From positions 248,001 through 312,000 of the forward strand of contig NZ_JAPIVT010000001.1 in the NCBI RefSeq assembly GCF_026239735.1: a DNA stretch of 64,000 bases, read 5' to 3'. A program made the translations under genes and the position numbers. Shown one piece after another: positions 1-8,424 of the stretch; position 1 is the first letter of the stretch; each line of letters opens with the position of its first letter. The notes under the pieces were generated by a model that saw only the letters and a list, made by a program, of their open reading frames with translations, was not told where the DNA came from and made no database searches. The DNA comes from Pedobacter sp. MC2016-05. Its GTDB lineage: Bacteria > Bacteroidota > Bacteroidia > Sphingobacteriales > Sphingobacteriaceae.

Positions 1-815
1 CTTGGGCCTAAACCTTTAATTCTACCCGTAAACATTGGCGATTTTTCGAATCCTTCTTTCAGAGTTTCGTGCACATCCCCATTAGTATAAGTAATCCAGC
101 AGCAACGTTGATCTGTTGAAACTTCAGTATCTGTGAAAGAAAACTTACCGGGATTTTCGTCGCCCCACTGTTCTTCCATTTTGGTATAGTCTAAACTTCG
201 GCCATCCACCCGTGGAGGAGTACCTGTTTTCATTCTACCAGCTTCCATTCCGAGTTCCACTAATTGTTCTGTAATTCCAGTTGATGCTCTTTCTGCTGTT
301 CTGCCTCCACCAAATTTCTTTTCACCGATATGCATCACACCATTTAAGAAAGTGCCGTTAGTAAGTACTACTGCTATACTTTCGATCTCCATTCCCAAAG
401 ATGTTTTTACTCCATAGATTGTATTATCTTTAACTAACAAACCAACAACACTGTCTTGCCATAAATCGACGTTGGGAGTTCTTTCTAACGCTAAGCGCCA
501 TTCCTCAGCAAAGCGCATTCTGTCAATTTGTGCTCTCGGACTCCACATCGCAGGGCCTTTTGACTTGTTTAACATTCTAAATTGAATGGTTGATTTATCA
601 GATATAATTCCTGAATAGCCACCCATCGCATCTACCTCGCGAACAATCTGTCCTTTCGCTACACCACCCATTGCTGGGTTACAACTCATCTGGGCTATGG
701 TACCCATATTCATTGTGATCAATAGAACTGATGAGCCTAAGTTGGCGGCAGCGGCAGCAGCTTCGCATCCTGCATGTCCAGCACCAACAACAATCAAATC
801 GTATTTTGAAAACAT
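1..815 (-). CDS. mnmG: MnmG (GidA), tRNA uridine-34 carboxymethylaminomethyl enzyme, N-terminal part
   Basis: The protein begins MFSKYDLIVVGAGHAGCEAA, the FAD-binding GxGxxG/A motif of MnmG, and continues through NPAMGG and the TGTPPRVDGRS segment that are hallmarks of the family. With MnmE it installs the carboxymethylaminomethyl group on U34 of some tRNAs, using FAD and a methylene-folate carbon. Only about 271 N-terminal residues are here; the remainder, including the MnmE-binding C-terminus, lies left of the window. The start at 815 puts the FAD motif at the expected position. A parS-like palindrome sits only 15 bases upstream of the start, which is consistent with the frequent closeness of gidA to the replication origin in bacteria. 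Confidence 0.97.
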   Translation of the reverse strand, partial: MFSKYDLIVVGAGHAGCEAAAAAANLGSSVLLITMNMGTIAQMSCNPAMGGVAKGQIVREVDAMGGYSGIISDKSTIQFRMLNKSKGPAMWSPRAQIDRMRFAEEWRLALERTPNVDLWQDSVVGLLVKDNTIYGVKTSLGMEIESIAVVLTNGTFLNGVMHIGEKKFGGGRTAERASTGITEQLVELGMEAGRMKTGTPPRVDGRSLDYTKMEEQWGDENPGKFSFTDTEVSTDQRCCWITYTNGDVHETLKEGFEKSPMFTGRIKGLGP

Positions 816-830
816 TTTCTCTTTCTATTA

Positions 831-846
831 TGTTCCACGTGGAACA
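831..846. promoter_or_regulatory. parS-like centromere site 1
   Basis: The sequence TGTTCCACGTGGAACA is a perfect 16-base palindrome and matches the bacterial parS consensus TGTTNCACGTGNAACA at every fixed position. parS is the loading site of the CTP-dependent clamp ParB. It lies just upstream of mnmG in the mnmG / ABC-F intergenic space. ParB binding is inferred; the parAB genes are not in the window. Confidence 0.85.
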
Positions 847-926
847 ATTGTGTTATTTATTTGGTATGTAACCTATTAAAGCATTCTGAAGATTTGTAAA
901 TAAACTTGTATTAGTTGCGGGTTAAA

Positions 927-942
927 TGTTCCACGTGAAACG
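927..942. promoter_or_regulatory. parS-like centromere site 2
   Basis: TGTTCCACGTGAAACG matches the parS consensus at all fixed positions except the final A. It is 96 bases from the first site and in the same intergenic space, between mnmG and the end of the ABC-F gene. Two close, near-perfect sites in about 160 bases of non-coding DNA are very unlikely by chance. Confidence 0.78.
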
Positions 943-973
943 TATCAATGGAATAACTAACTAATTTCCTTAT

Positions 974-2836
974 TTATTCTGATAATTCTAACCATCGCAT
1001 TGTATAATCATCCTGCTTAATCTTTAACTTTTCAATCTCATCCGAAATTTCTTGAATCTTCACATAATCGGAAGCAGCAACTTTTAGTAAACTTTGAGAT
1101 AATTTAGCTATCTTTTGTTCGGTATCTGTCATTCCCTTTTCGCATTCATTAAGTTCCTTTTGTTCTTTAAAACTTAATTTTTTTGCGCTTTTTATTGGAG
1201 CTTCAGCAGCTATAGGAGTGAAAGTTTTTTTGGCTTCGGCTTTAACTTTCGGTTGTTCTAAACTTAAACGGTACTCAGAATAATTACCATTATATATTTT
1301 TACTACTCCTTCACCTTCCATGATAAATAGCTGATCACTCATCTTGTCTAGTAAGTATCTATCATGAGAAACTAGCATTAAAATGCCAGGGAAGTTTTCT
1401 AGAAATTCTTCCAGTACATTTAACGTATCAATATCCAGGTCGTTTGTTGGCTCATCCAAAATTAAGAAGTTAGGATTTTGCATTAGAACCTTCATCAAAT
1501 TCAAGCGCTTCTTCTCGCCACCACTTAATTTTTCCACCATGCCATGTTGTTTCTTAGGCGGGAAAAGAAAAAGTGTTAGTAGGGCAGAAGCAGTAATTAC
1601 CGATCCATCAGCCATCTTAATATACTCGGCGTCTGATTTCACAATATCAATTACCCTCTCTTTTGGATCGAAAGTTAAACCGCCTTGTTTGTAATAACCA
1701 AAAACTGTCGTTTCACCAGTGTCAACTGTTCCTGCGTCTGGTGCTAGTTGGCTAGTAATAATATTTAATAGAGTAGATTTGCCAGTACCGTTTTTACCTG
1801 CCAAACCAATTCGATCTCCTTTTTTGAAAGTGTAGCTAAAATCATTAATAATTGGACGACCATCGAAAGACTTTGCTATGTGACCGATCTCAATAATTTT
1901 ACCACCCTGACGAGACATTTTCATTTGGAGGTTAATAGTCTGATTATCAGACTTCTTCCTGGTTTTTTCCTCCAGATCGTAAAAAGCATTGATCCTGGCG
2001 TTAGATTTCGTTGCACGAGCCTGTGGCATGCGCCTCATCCACTCTAATTCTTTCTTTAATAGCTGCTGGTTCTTATGTTGAACAGTGGCATCAAGCGCTT
2101 CTCTTTCTGATTTCTTTTCCAGATAGTAAGCATAATTTCCATTATAATTAAAAATCTTTCCTCGATCTAATTCAACTATAGTATTACAAACATTGTCTAA
2201 AAAGTATCGATCGTGTGTAACCAGGAGGATGGTTTTTTGCCCTGTTGTTAGCAGTTTTTCTAACCATTCAATCGTATCGATGTCCAAATGATTGGTAGGC
2301 TCATCCAATACTAAAATTTCCGGATCTTCAATTAATAGCTTTGCTAAAGCTAAACGTTTCTTTTGTCCTCCAGAAAGTGTAGCTATCTTTTGTTGAAGAT
2401 GAGTAATCCCCATTCTATTCAAAATGGTTTTTATTTCATGTTCATATTCCCAGGCATTGTGTTCGCTCAGTTCTTCATACAAACGATTAAGCGTTTTCTC
2501 ATCGGGATTTGGATCCTCAATTAATTCCTCATACTCCTTGATCAGCTGTTGCTGTTTATTCTCCAAAGAAAATATATGGTCACTTATAGAGAAACCTTCA
2601 GTAAATTGTGGTTCTTGATCCAAAAAGCCGATTTTAACTGCTTTATTTTTAACAATCTTACCTTCAAGCGGAGGGAATCTTTCAGCTAATAGTTTTAAAA
2701 GCGTACTCTTACCAGCGCCGTTAATTCCAACCAACGCTACCCGCTGCCCAGAGTTGATACCAAGTGTTAAATTTTTAAATAGCCATTCATCATGATAACC
2801 ATGACCTAAGCCTTCTGCCGCAATTAGTGTGCTCAA
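974..2836 (-). CDS. ABC-F family ATPase, Uup-like
   Basis: This is a soluble protein of 620 residues with two ABC domains and no membrane segment. Domain 1 has Walker A GINGAGKST at residues 37-45, signature LSGGQ near 154 and a VLDEPTNHLD Walker B. Domain 2 has Walker A GKNGTGKST near 347-355, signature LSGGE and a ILDEPTNDLD Walker B. The linker between them is charged and helical, and residues about 555-620 form a coiled coil like the C-terminal domain of Uup. ABC-F proteins act on ribosomes or, for Uup, also affect precise excision of transposons; the exact role here is not known. A -7 box lies just upstream. Confidence 0.93.
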   Translation of the reverse strand: MSTLIAAEGLGHGYHDEWLFKNLTLGINSGQRVALVGINGAGKSTLLKLLAERFPPLEGKIVKNKAVKIGFLDQEPQFTEGFSISDHIFSLENKQQQLIKEYEELIEDPNPDEKTLNRLYEELSEHNAWEYEHEIKTILNRMGITHLQQKIATLSGGQKKRLALAKLLIEDPEILVLDEPTNHLDIDTIEWLEKLLTTGQKTILLVTHDRYFLDNVCNTIVELDRGKIFNYNGNYAYYLEKKSEREALDATVQHKNQQLLKKELEWMRRMPQARATKSNARINAFYDLEEKTRKKSDNQTINLQMKMSRQGGKIIEIGHIAKSFDGRPIINDFSYTFKKGDRIGLAGKNGTGKSTLLNIITSQLAPDAGTVDTGETTVFGYYKQGGLTFDPKERVIDIVKSDAEYIKMADGSVITASALLTLFLFPPKKQHGMVEKLSGGEKKRLNLMKVLMQNPNFLILDEPTNDLDIDTLNVLEEFLENFPGILMLVSHDRYLLDKMSDQLFIMEGEGVVKIYNGNYSEYRLSLEQPKVKAEAKKTFTPIAAEAPIKSAKKLSFKEQKELNECEKGMTDTEQKIAKLSQSLLKVAASDYVKIQEISDEIEKLKIKQDDYTMRWLELSE

Positions 2837-2873
2837 TTTTTTTGTATTTCGGTTTTATAAAGGAAAATTAGTG

Positions 2874-2881
2874 CAAAAGTA
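2874..2881 (-). promoter_or_regulatory. -7 box of the ABC-F gene promoter
   Basis: On the minus strand this reads TACTTTTG, a match to the Bacteroidota -7 consensus TAnnTTTG, about 40 bases before the ABC-F start. No convincing TTTG -33 box was found at the usual distance, so the call rests on the -7 element. Confidence 0.5.
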
Positions 2882-3380
2882 AGGATAAAATATTTGGTAG
2901 ATTGTATAGATGTTTTAAAGCGGCTAAGTATCGATCAAAAATGGCAAAATATTGATATGTAATTAGCTGGAGAATTGCAAACTAATTAAATCAGAGATCA
3001 TAACAGGGTATTGCTAAAGGAAATTCAAAAACGAAAACAGCGACTGGAATCGCTCCGCCGCTGCTTCAATCATTAACTAAAACTAAACTTTATCTTTTGA
3101 ACGGATTAATCCTTATCTTATATTTTGTATTCAACAGCCTGAGCTGTTATTTTAATATAAGACCGTATTATGATTGTATTGTTGCAGCTGAATAGCCAGA
3201 AATATACCAGCATGGGTAATTTATCGACCAACACTGTTAACTATCAGACGAACAGAACCAAAATTATTTGAAATGGTTGCTGTCAAGAAAAGGAGAGCAT
3301 GATCATGGTTCTTTTATGAGCTAACAGTAGGTGTTTATTTTTATTCTAATTTTCGGTAATTGTACAAACCAAAAACTATT
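2882..3380. other. Intergenic region without a recognisable gene
   Basis: About 500 AT-rich bases between the ABC-F promoter and the broken gene that follows. Stops are frequent in all frames and no RNA gene was recognised. It may hold decayed sequence belonging to the neighbouring pseudogene. Confidence 0.5.
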
Positions 3381-4023
3381 ATGAACCGATCATCGAAATT
3401 TATAAAGCCCGAAGAGCTTTTAAGAGTTTATTTTACATAATAATTAATGAAAGTAACAGCCTTAGAATACTATATTTTGTAAAAAATGGCGCCCAAGTAT
3501 TTGCCACAATGGATAACATTCAAGGAAGAAAGGCACATCTAGTAAATTTAAAAAATAATACGCTAACTTTCGATGCTGAAGACGGGAATAAAGTTTACAA
3601 GTTTGTGCTTAGTAAATCCGTTGTTGGCCAGATTATAAAGCTGAAATCATCGAATATAGAAACCTAAGCCTTGATACGGCATATCTTCAACATGCTCAAG
3701 TTGATAAAATTTACACTGCTACAAAGTTTGAAGATAGAGCATACCAAATGATGGACATGGTAGATCTACCCCAACCCACAAAATGTTTGGTATTTAATGG
3801 TGTTAAATGGTCGTGGACAATATTTCCGTATCTAACAGAAGATGCAAGTTCGGGCTATTACAAGGTTACATCAAGAGCCTGGAAAGGTAAATCATGGGGC
3901 GTGGATTGTATAGGAGTTAGCATCAATAAATATGAAGTAAACCCTGCCAAAATCCTGGTACAAAAAGTGATTCTCCTTTGGTATTTTTATTTACAGAAAA
4001 TTGAAATCTACTCTGAAACTTAA
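3381..4023 (+). pseudogene. Frameshifted gene of unknown function
   Basis: Three overlapping reading frames give what looks like one continuous protein. Frame A starts with ATG at 3381 (MNRSSKFIKPEELL) and stops at 3440. Frame B, one base earlier in phase, carries NESNSLRILYFVKNGAQVF and continues to a stop after 3660. Frame C, again one base earlier, takes over near 3628 (PDYKAEIIEYRNLSLDTAY) and runs to 4023. Both shifts have the same sign, as two single-base deletions would give. The last 20 or so codons are hydrophobic, run into the end of ybeY and may not be original. The family was not recognised. Sequencing error is an alternative for the first break, which is near a run of five T. Confidence 0.55.
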
Positions 4024-4428
4024 ATATTCATTTTCTTTTTGCGTCATTAGAGTTTTTGCTGCTTTACCCTTGTCTTTGTAGCCCAGTAAGTGCAAAGTTC
4101 CATGGATCATGATGCGGCAAACTTCATCAAATTCTGTTATTTTGAAAGTTTTTGCATTTTCTTTTACACGTTCAATGCTGATGAAAATATCACTGACAAT
4201 CAACTTTTCCTCATCAGAGTTGTCGAAAGTAATAATATCAGTGTAAGTGTCGTGATTTAAATACTGTTGATTAATACCCAGCAAATATTCATCGCTGCAG
4301 AAAATGAAATTGAGTTCTTGTAATCTAAAGCCCTCCTTTTCAATCGTTGCTTTAATCCATTTCTTAACCTTAAGTTTTTGAGGAAGATTGTAAGTAACCG
4401 ATTCTGTAAAAAATGAAATTGCAGGCAT
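3991..4428 (-). CDS. ybeY: YbeY endoribonuclease (rRNA maturation factor)
   Basis: A 145-residue protein of the UPF0054/YbeY family, a single-strand-specific metallo-endoribonuclease in 16S rRNA 3' end maturation and ribosome quality control. The metal site is visible as HGTLHLLGYKD: His109 and His113 match the first two ligands of the HGxLHxxGYDH motif, while the third position is Asp119, not His. From memory this substitution occurs in other Bacteroidota YbeY proteins, so it need not mean loss of activity. It follows the DUF4175 gene on the same strand, and a -7-like box (TAAATTTG) lies at 4448-4455. Confidence 0.93.
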   Translation of the reverse strand: MPAISFFTESVTYNLPQKLKVKKWIKATIEKEGFRLQELNFIFCSDEYLLGINQQYLNHDTYTDIITFDNSDEEKLIVSDIFISIERVKENAKTFKITEFDEVCRIMIHGTLHLLGYKDKGKAAKTLMTQKENEYLSFRVDFNFL

Positions 4429-4497
4429 GTGGATATGTTTAAAGCCGCAAATTTAAGAAATAAAAATTAGGGATGAGTAGGCGTTATGCATGAGGTC

Positions 4498-4562
4498 CTC
4501 ATATGGAATTCATTTCAGGGTCTTTCTACATTTCGATACTGAAATGAATTCAACATGAGGAA
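4498..4562. repeat. Dispersed palindromic repeat (GAATTCATTTCAG family)
   Basis: GAATTCATTTCAG and its inverse CTGAAATGAATTC flank a loop of about 25 bases, and ATGAGG/CCTCAT sequences lie outside them. A related segment with CTGAATTCATTTCAG occurs near 23694, so this is a repeat family. It sits between the convergent-side end of DUF4175 and the ybeY start. Confidence 0.6.
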
Positions 4563-4572
4563 TTGATTTATC

Positions 4573-7500
4573 CTACCTCACCATATTCAAAGATTTTAAA
4601 TATTCGGCGATTTTATTTTTATAATAATAATTCAAACTGGGAGGCAATTTCTGTAACATATCGTTTCCATTTTGTTGTTGCTTTTTAAAGTCATCTATCA
4701 TTTTTTGGTAAGATGGTGGAAATTCCTTCGCTGCTTTACTCTCTCGTTTTGAATCCTCTTCCTGGTCGCGTTCTGCTTTTTCTGCCTCCAAAAGCTTGGT
4801 TAACAACTCTTTCTGTCGATTTAAGGTTTCTTGCTGTAAACGCTTATTCACCAAGTCGCTTTCTGTTTGTTTCATTTCTTTAATGGCCTCATTAAGGTTG
4901 CCCATTTTGCCCGAACCGTTTTTATTTTCTTCACGGTTGATTTTTTCCAAAGCCTGGCGAATCATTTGCTGTTGCTGTGCCATTTTTCCAAACTCCTGAC
5001 TCATTTCTCCTTTGCCCACCTTGCCTTGGTTGCCACCAGATTTCTGCATCTGCTCACGAGCCTTTTGCATACTTTTATTCAGCTGCTCCTGCATTTGTGA
5101 GAGCTGCTTCATACCTTGTTTCTGTTTTTTGCCACTTCCAGGCTTAGCGTTTTTTTGCATGTTTTGCAATTGATTCAAAGCCTCACTCAACATCAAACTC
5201 AAATTATTAATTGATGTCATGGTAAACTGCTGATAGCGATTGGCCTCTGGCGTTCTTCGCTCGCCAAGACTTTCCAAACTTTTATCGAGATTGAAATTAA
5301 TCTTATTCATCTCCTCGTTCACCGTTGATTCAATTTGAGGAACACGTTTACTCAGAGCGTACAAACTATCGGCAATCGTTTTAAGGTTATCTTTAATATT
5401 GCGTTGCTTTTGAACGTTCCCAATATAGGATGGATCAGCTGAAGTGGTTTTTTTTAACGTTAACATCACCTTTTCCTGCTCAAAAGAAGTATTCAGCAAG
5501 TTTTCAAGGAGCTTACGTAACTCTTTCGCATTCAGGTTGTTTTCCATTTCCTCACCTTGCTGCTGCATTTCTCCCATTTTTTTCGAAAGTTTTTCCATCT
5601 GCTCACCAGCTTTTTCTTGCTTTTGACTAGCGCCTTTCGAATCTTTTTTATCTAGCGCATCCTTACTATCTTGTTGATCTTTTTCAATATCCTGCAGCTC
5701 CTTTTCAGGGTTTTCGAAGGGATTAGGTTTTTCTAACGACTTATTTTTTTCTTCCAGTTTCTTCAAATCATCCTTTAAATCTTTCATTTCCTTATTCAAG
5801 GCATCCTGCTTTTGTTTAAGCGATTCGTTATTCTGCTTTTTATCAGCCGTTTCCTTGCTCAGTGCCGTTTGCTCTTTAGCCAATGCATTTAAGCGATCGA
5901 TGTCGTTTTGCAAGTTTTGCTCAAATTCCAGCTGTTTGTAAAGTTCTAAAATTCTATCGAGTTCATTTTTGAGTGTTTTATTATCCAATTGCATCTTTGA
6001 AAGTTCATTTTGCGTTTGGTCTTTATTTTTCTCATTCATCAGGTTTTGAAGCTTCTGTAGAAGTTCCTTTGTTTTTTCATCCAATACATGATCAAACAAA
6101 TCCTTAATCTGGTTCTGCTTCTCTAAAAGCTCTTGCGTTTGTAATTGGTCTTCCTGCTGCTGAATATTTTTGTCATTTTGCTCCTTTATCTGTTTTACTG
6201 CCTCATCCAGTTGTTTTTGTTTATCCAGCAAAGCCTCAATTTGCTTTTTATCCTCAAATGAGATCTGCTTTCTATCGATTAAACTTTCGGCAACTTTTTT
6301 ACTCTCTTTTTCAATGGTATTGGCTAAACGAATAGCCGATTGTATTTTTTGCTTAAGCGCCTGGCTGTTAGCGCTTACTTGCTCAGCAGTTTCTTTTTTT
6401 GTAGGCTGCTTAAATGTTTTAATTTCTGAACGGGTAATTTTTGAGCCATTAACACCATCATTATCAGCGACTTCAAAATAGTATTCTATTTCTTGGCCAG
6501 GCTTTGCCAATGCCGCTTTTAAATCCCAGAAGAAGAAAAATCTATTTGCAGTTATGTTGGTTTTGATGGGAATATTTTTGCTGACGGTACTAATTACCTT
6601 ATTGTTTTCCCTAATGTTATACTTAAAACTCAATCTGCTAAAACCATAGTCATCCGTAATCTGTCCACTGAAATAGATGGCTTTGTTGCTAATTGAATCG
6701 GGCTTTTCCTCAACCTGAATAGCTGGAGATTGGTCTTTAATTACTATAATTTGATGCGATAAAGAATCGGTAAGTGTTACAAAATTATTTTTTGGGCTAA
6801 TTCTATATTTTGAATTATTGCGGATCGTGGCATTATAGGCTGATTCATCATCATCATCAACCTTCAACACAATTTGCTTACCATTTAGTGTAAATAGTAG
6901 CGAGTTGCTTTGGCCAGTTTTGAAACTCCAGGTAACACGAGTCCCTTCGGGTAGAAGGATGTCGCCAACGTTAACAATCACTTCCGGTTTTTTGCCTAAG
7001 TAAGATGGATAATTTAAAGTTGCCGATGCATTCAATAACTCCGGACGAGGCTTAACGCTCACAGTGAAAACTGAAGAACTAAATCCGCCGCCCTTGAAAA
7101 TCAGTTTTTTATCACTCTGAATATTTTTGATGCTGTAACTAAACTGGCTGATGGTTTCTTTAACCAATTTATAGGTGTTTTTTCCGTCTTCTACATAAAC
7201 TTCGGCTGGCAATTCATCACCAGCCAATTTCAAATTTATCGTTACATCATCGCCCTGCGTAACAGTTAGATTTTTGTTAAGAACAGCGAAGCTAAAAGGT
7301 GCTTTGGGAGCGATGAATTTATCATATTTAAAGAAACTATTAGTTCCCTCGCGAAGAATGGCAGGTGCAATTAGGGCAATTAATAGAATAATAGAAAGCG
7401 GAATGAACAGGTATTTCAAGTATTTCCGATTATCGTTTATCCGAACGGCGGTATAAAATGGCACGGGTTTCAGGTCCAGAATTTTCTGATCGATGCTCGC

Positions 7501-7893
7501 CATAATTAATTGATTATTTTCTGGCAAATTTTCAGAAAGTTTATGAAGTTGTAAAGTATTTAAAAGCTTATCCTTAATATCGGAAAAGTGGTTTCCAATA
7601 ATTACCGCAGCTTCATCGAAAGACAGATGTTTGCCTAATTTCAACATCGAGAGCAGAGGTTTTATAATCAGAAAACCTATCAATAGTAAGCCCAATAACA
7701 AGTAAGCGAAGAAAATAAAAGTTTTTAAGCCTGCCGTTGGGTTTAGATAATATAGACTTAAGAAAACAAGCAAATATAAGCCGAGTAATATTGCGGCTGC
7801 ATAAATGGTACCACGTAAAATCTTGTTTAAATAAAATTTACGGATAAACTCATCTATCTTCCTCAACAAATCGTTGTAATTATTGCTTACCAT
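4573..7893 (-). CDS. DUF4175 family large membrane-anchored coiled-coil protein
   Basis: A protein of about 1,106 residues. The N-terminal 170 residues carry three hydrophobic segments (two close together, then one near residue 170), followed by a probably periplasmic beta-rich region up to residue ~520 and then a very long Gln/Lys/Glu-rich helical region with coiled coils. The size, order and neighbours (ybeY, mnmG) fit the DUF4175 proteins of Bacteroidota, whose function is unknown. I chose the Met at 7893, not the one at 7941, because the first 16 residues look non-coding and a TACATTTA -7-like element lies inside that stretch. The gene lies upstream of ybeY in transcription. Confidence 0.85.
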   Translation of the reverse strand: MVSNNYNDLLRKIDEFIRKFYLNKILRGTIYAAAILLGLYLLVFLSLYYLNPTAGLKTFIFFAYLLLGLLLIGFLIIKPLLSMLKLGKHLSFDEAAVIIGNHFSDIKDKLLNTLQLHKLSENLPENNQLIMASIDQKILDLKPVPFYTAVRINDNRKYLKYLFIPLSIILLIALIAPAILREGTNSFFKYDKFIAPKAPFSFAVLNKNLTVTQGDDVTINLKLAGDELPAEVYVEDGKNTYKLVKETISQFSYSIKNIQSDKKLIFKGGGFSSSVFTVSVKPRPELLNASATLNYPSYLGKKPEVIVNVGDILLPEGTRVTWSFKTGQSNSLLFTLNGKQIVLKVDDDDESAYNATIRNNSKYRISPKNNFVTLTDSLSHQIIVIKDQSPAIQVEEKPDSISNKAIYFSGQITDDYGFSRLSFKYNIRENNKVISTVSKNIPIKTNITANRFFFFWDLKAALAKPGQEIEYYFEVADNDGVNGSKITRSEIKTFKQPTKKETAEQVSANSQALKQKIQSAIRLANTIEKESKKVAESLIDRKQISFEDKKQIEALLDKQKQLDEAVKQIKEQNDKNIQQQEDQLQTQELLEKQNQIKDLFDHVLDEKTKELLQKLQNLMNEKNKDQTQNELSKMQLDNKTLKNELDRILELYKQLEFEQNLQNDIDRLNALAKEQTALSKETADKKQNNESLKQKQDALNKEMKDLKDDLKKLEEKNKSLEKPNPFENPEKELQDIEKDQQDSKDALDKKDSKGASQKQEKAGEQMEKLSKKMGEMQQQGEEMENNLNAKELRKLLENLLNTSFEQEKVMLTLKKTTSADPSYIGNVQKQRNIKDNLKTIADSLYALSKRVPQIESTVNEEMNKINFNLDKSLESLGERRTPEANRYQQFTMTSINNLSLMLSEALNQLQNMQKNAKPGSGKKQKQGMKQLSQMQEQLNKSMQKAREQMQKSGGNQGKVGKGEMSQEFGKMAQQQQMIRQALEKINREENKNGSGKMGNLNEAIKEMKQTESDLVNKRLQQETLNRQKELLTKLLEAEKAERDQEEDSKRESKAAKEFPPSYQKMIDDFKKQQQNGNDMLQKLPPSLNYYYKNKIAEYLKSLNMVR

Positions 7894-7941
7894 ATCAACG
7901 TAAATGTAAAAATTGTTCGCATCAATTAAAAGAAACCCCAT

Positions 7942-8392
7942 TAAGGTAACGCGTTTATTTCAAATTGTTTATTTGAAAGATAGAATAAAGGTTTGGAAAA
8001 CAATGTTTAGTGTTTCATAGAGGTTTTCAGTCCCCCTTTTTGCTGCTCCCGGTGAAAAATCGGGATTCGCGACAATCGGGTTTATTTAACAAAGGTTGGT
8101 GCTTTTGGCGTACCAACCACTCAAACCCCTCCTAATTTAGGAGTGGAGTAGTACCGGCGTGGGCAAATTTTGCATCTATCATTGGCTTTATGGGTCAACC
8201 CACCAACTTAAATATTGATTTCAATGTGCAACAAGCATAGATCAACTCCCTTCCTTATTTCGAGGAGGGGCAAAGAGTATTTTTCATTGCCGGTTGGCTT
8301 CAGCCAACGGCCACAATTAATCTAAAAATATTTATCTTGGATAATTAATACAAAGGTTACATAGATTTTAAACTGCTATTCTAATAAAAATC
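7942..8392. repeat. Intergenic region with dispersed palindromes
   Basis: There is no gene here. The region holds CCCCTCCTAATTTAGGAG at about 8134-8151 and a related CTTCCTTATTTCGAGGAGG at about 8248-8270, each a short hairpin with a CCTCC arm. A CGACAATCGGGTTTATTTAA segment at 8071-8090 resembles one at 38450-38470. Similar CCTCC palindromes return at 25.4-25.6 kb. They look like non-autonomous intergenic repeats. Confidence 0.55.
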
Positions 8393-8400
8393 TACTTTTG
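8393..8400 (+). promoter_or_regulatory. -7 box upstream of the GDPD-GH16 gene
   Basis: TACTTTTG matches TAnnTTTG. It overlaps the TTG that opens the longest reading frame, which argues that transcription starts near 8406 and that translation starts at the ATG at 8425. Confidence 0.55.
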
Positions 8401-8424
8401 ATTTTTTGTACAATCACCCCAAAT

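Noticed and set aside
697..879. 60-codon plus-strand frame
   Set aside because: Antisense to mnmG and runs through the parS site; no homology seen.
3748..4023. 91-codon frame read as an intact gene
   Set aside because: It is the third piece of a frameshifted gene; coding-like peptide continues upstream in the same frame without a start codon.
8398..8424. TTG start nine codons upstream in the GDPD-GH16 gene
   Set aside because: The codon is part of the -7 box and the extra residues precede a good signal peptide.
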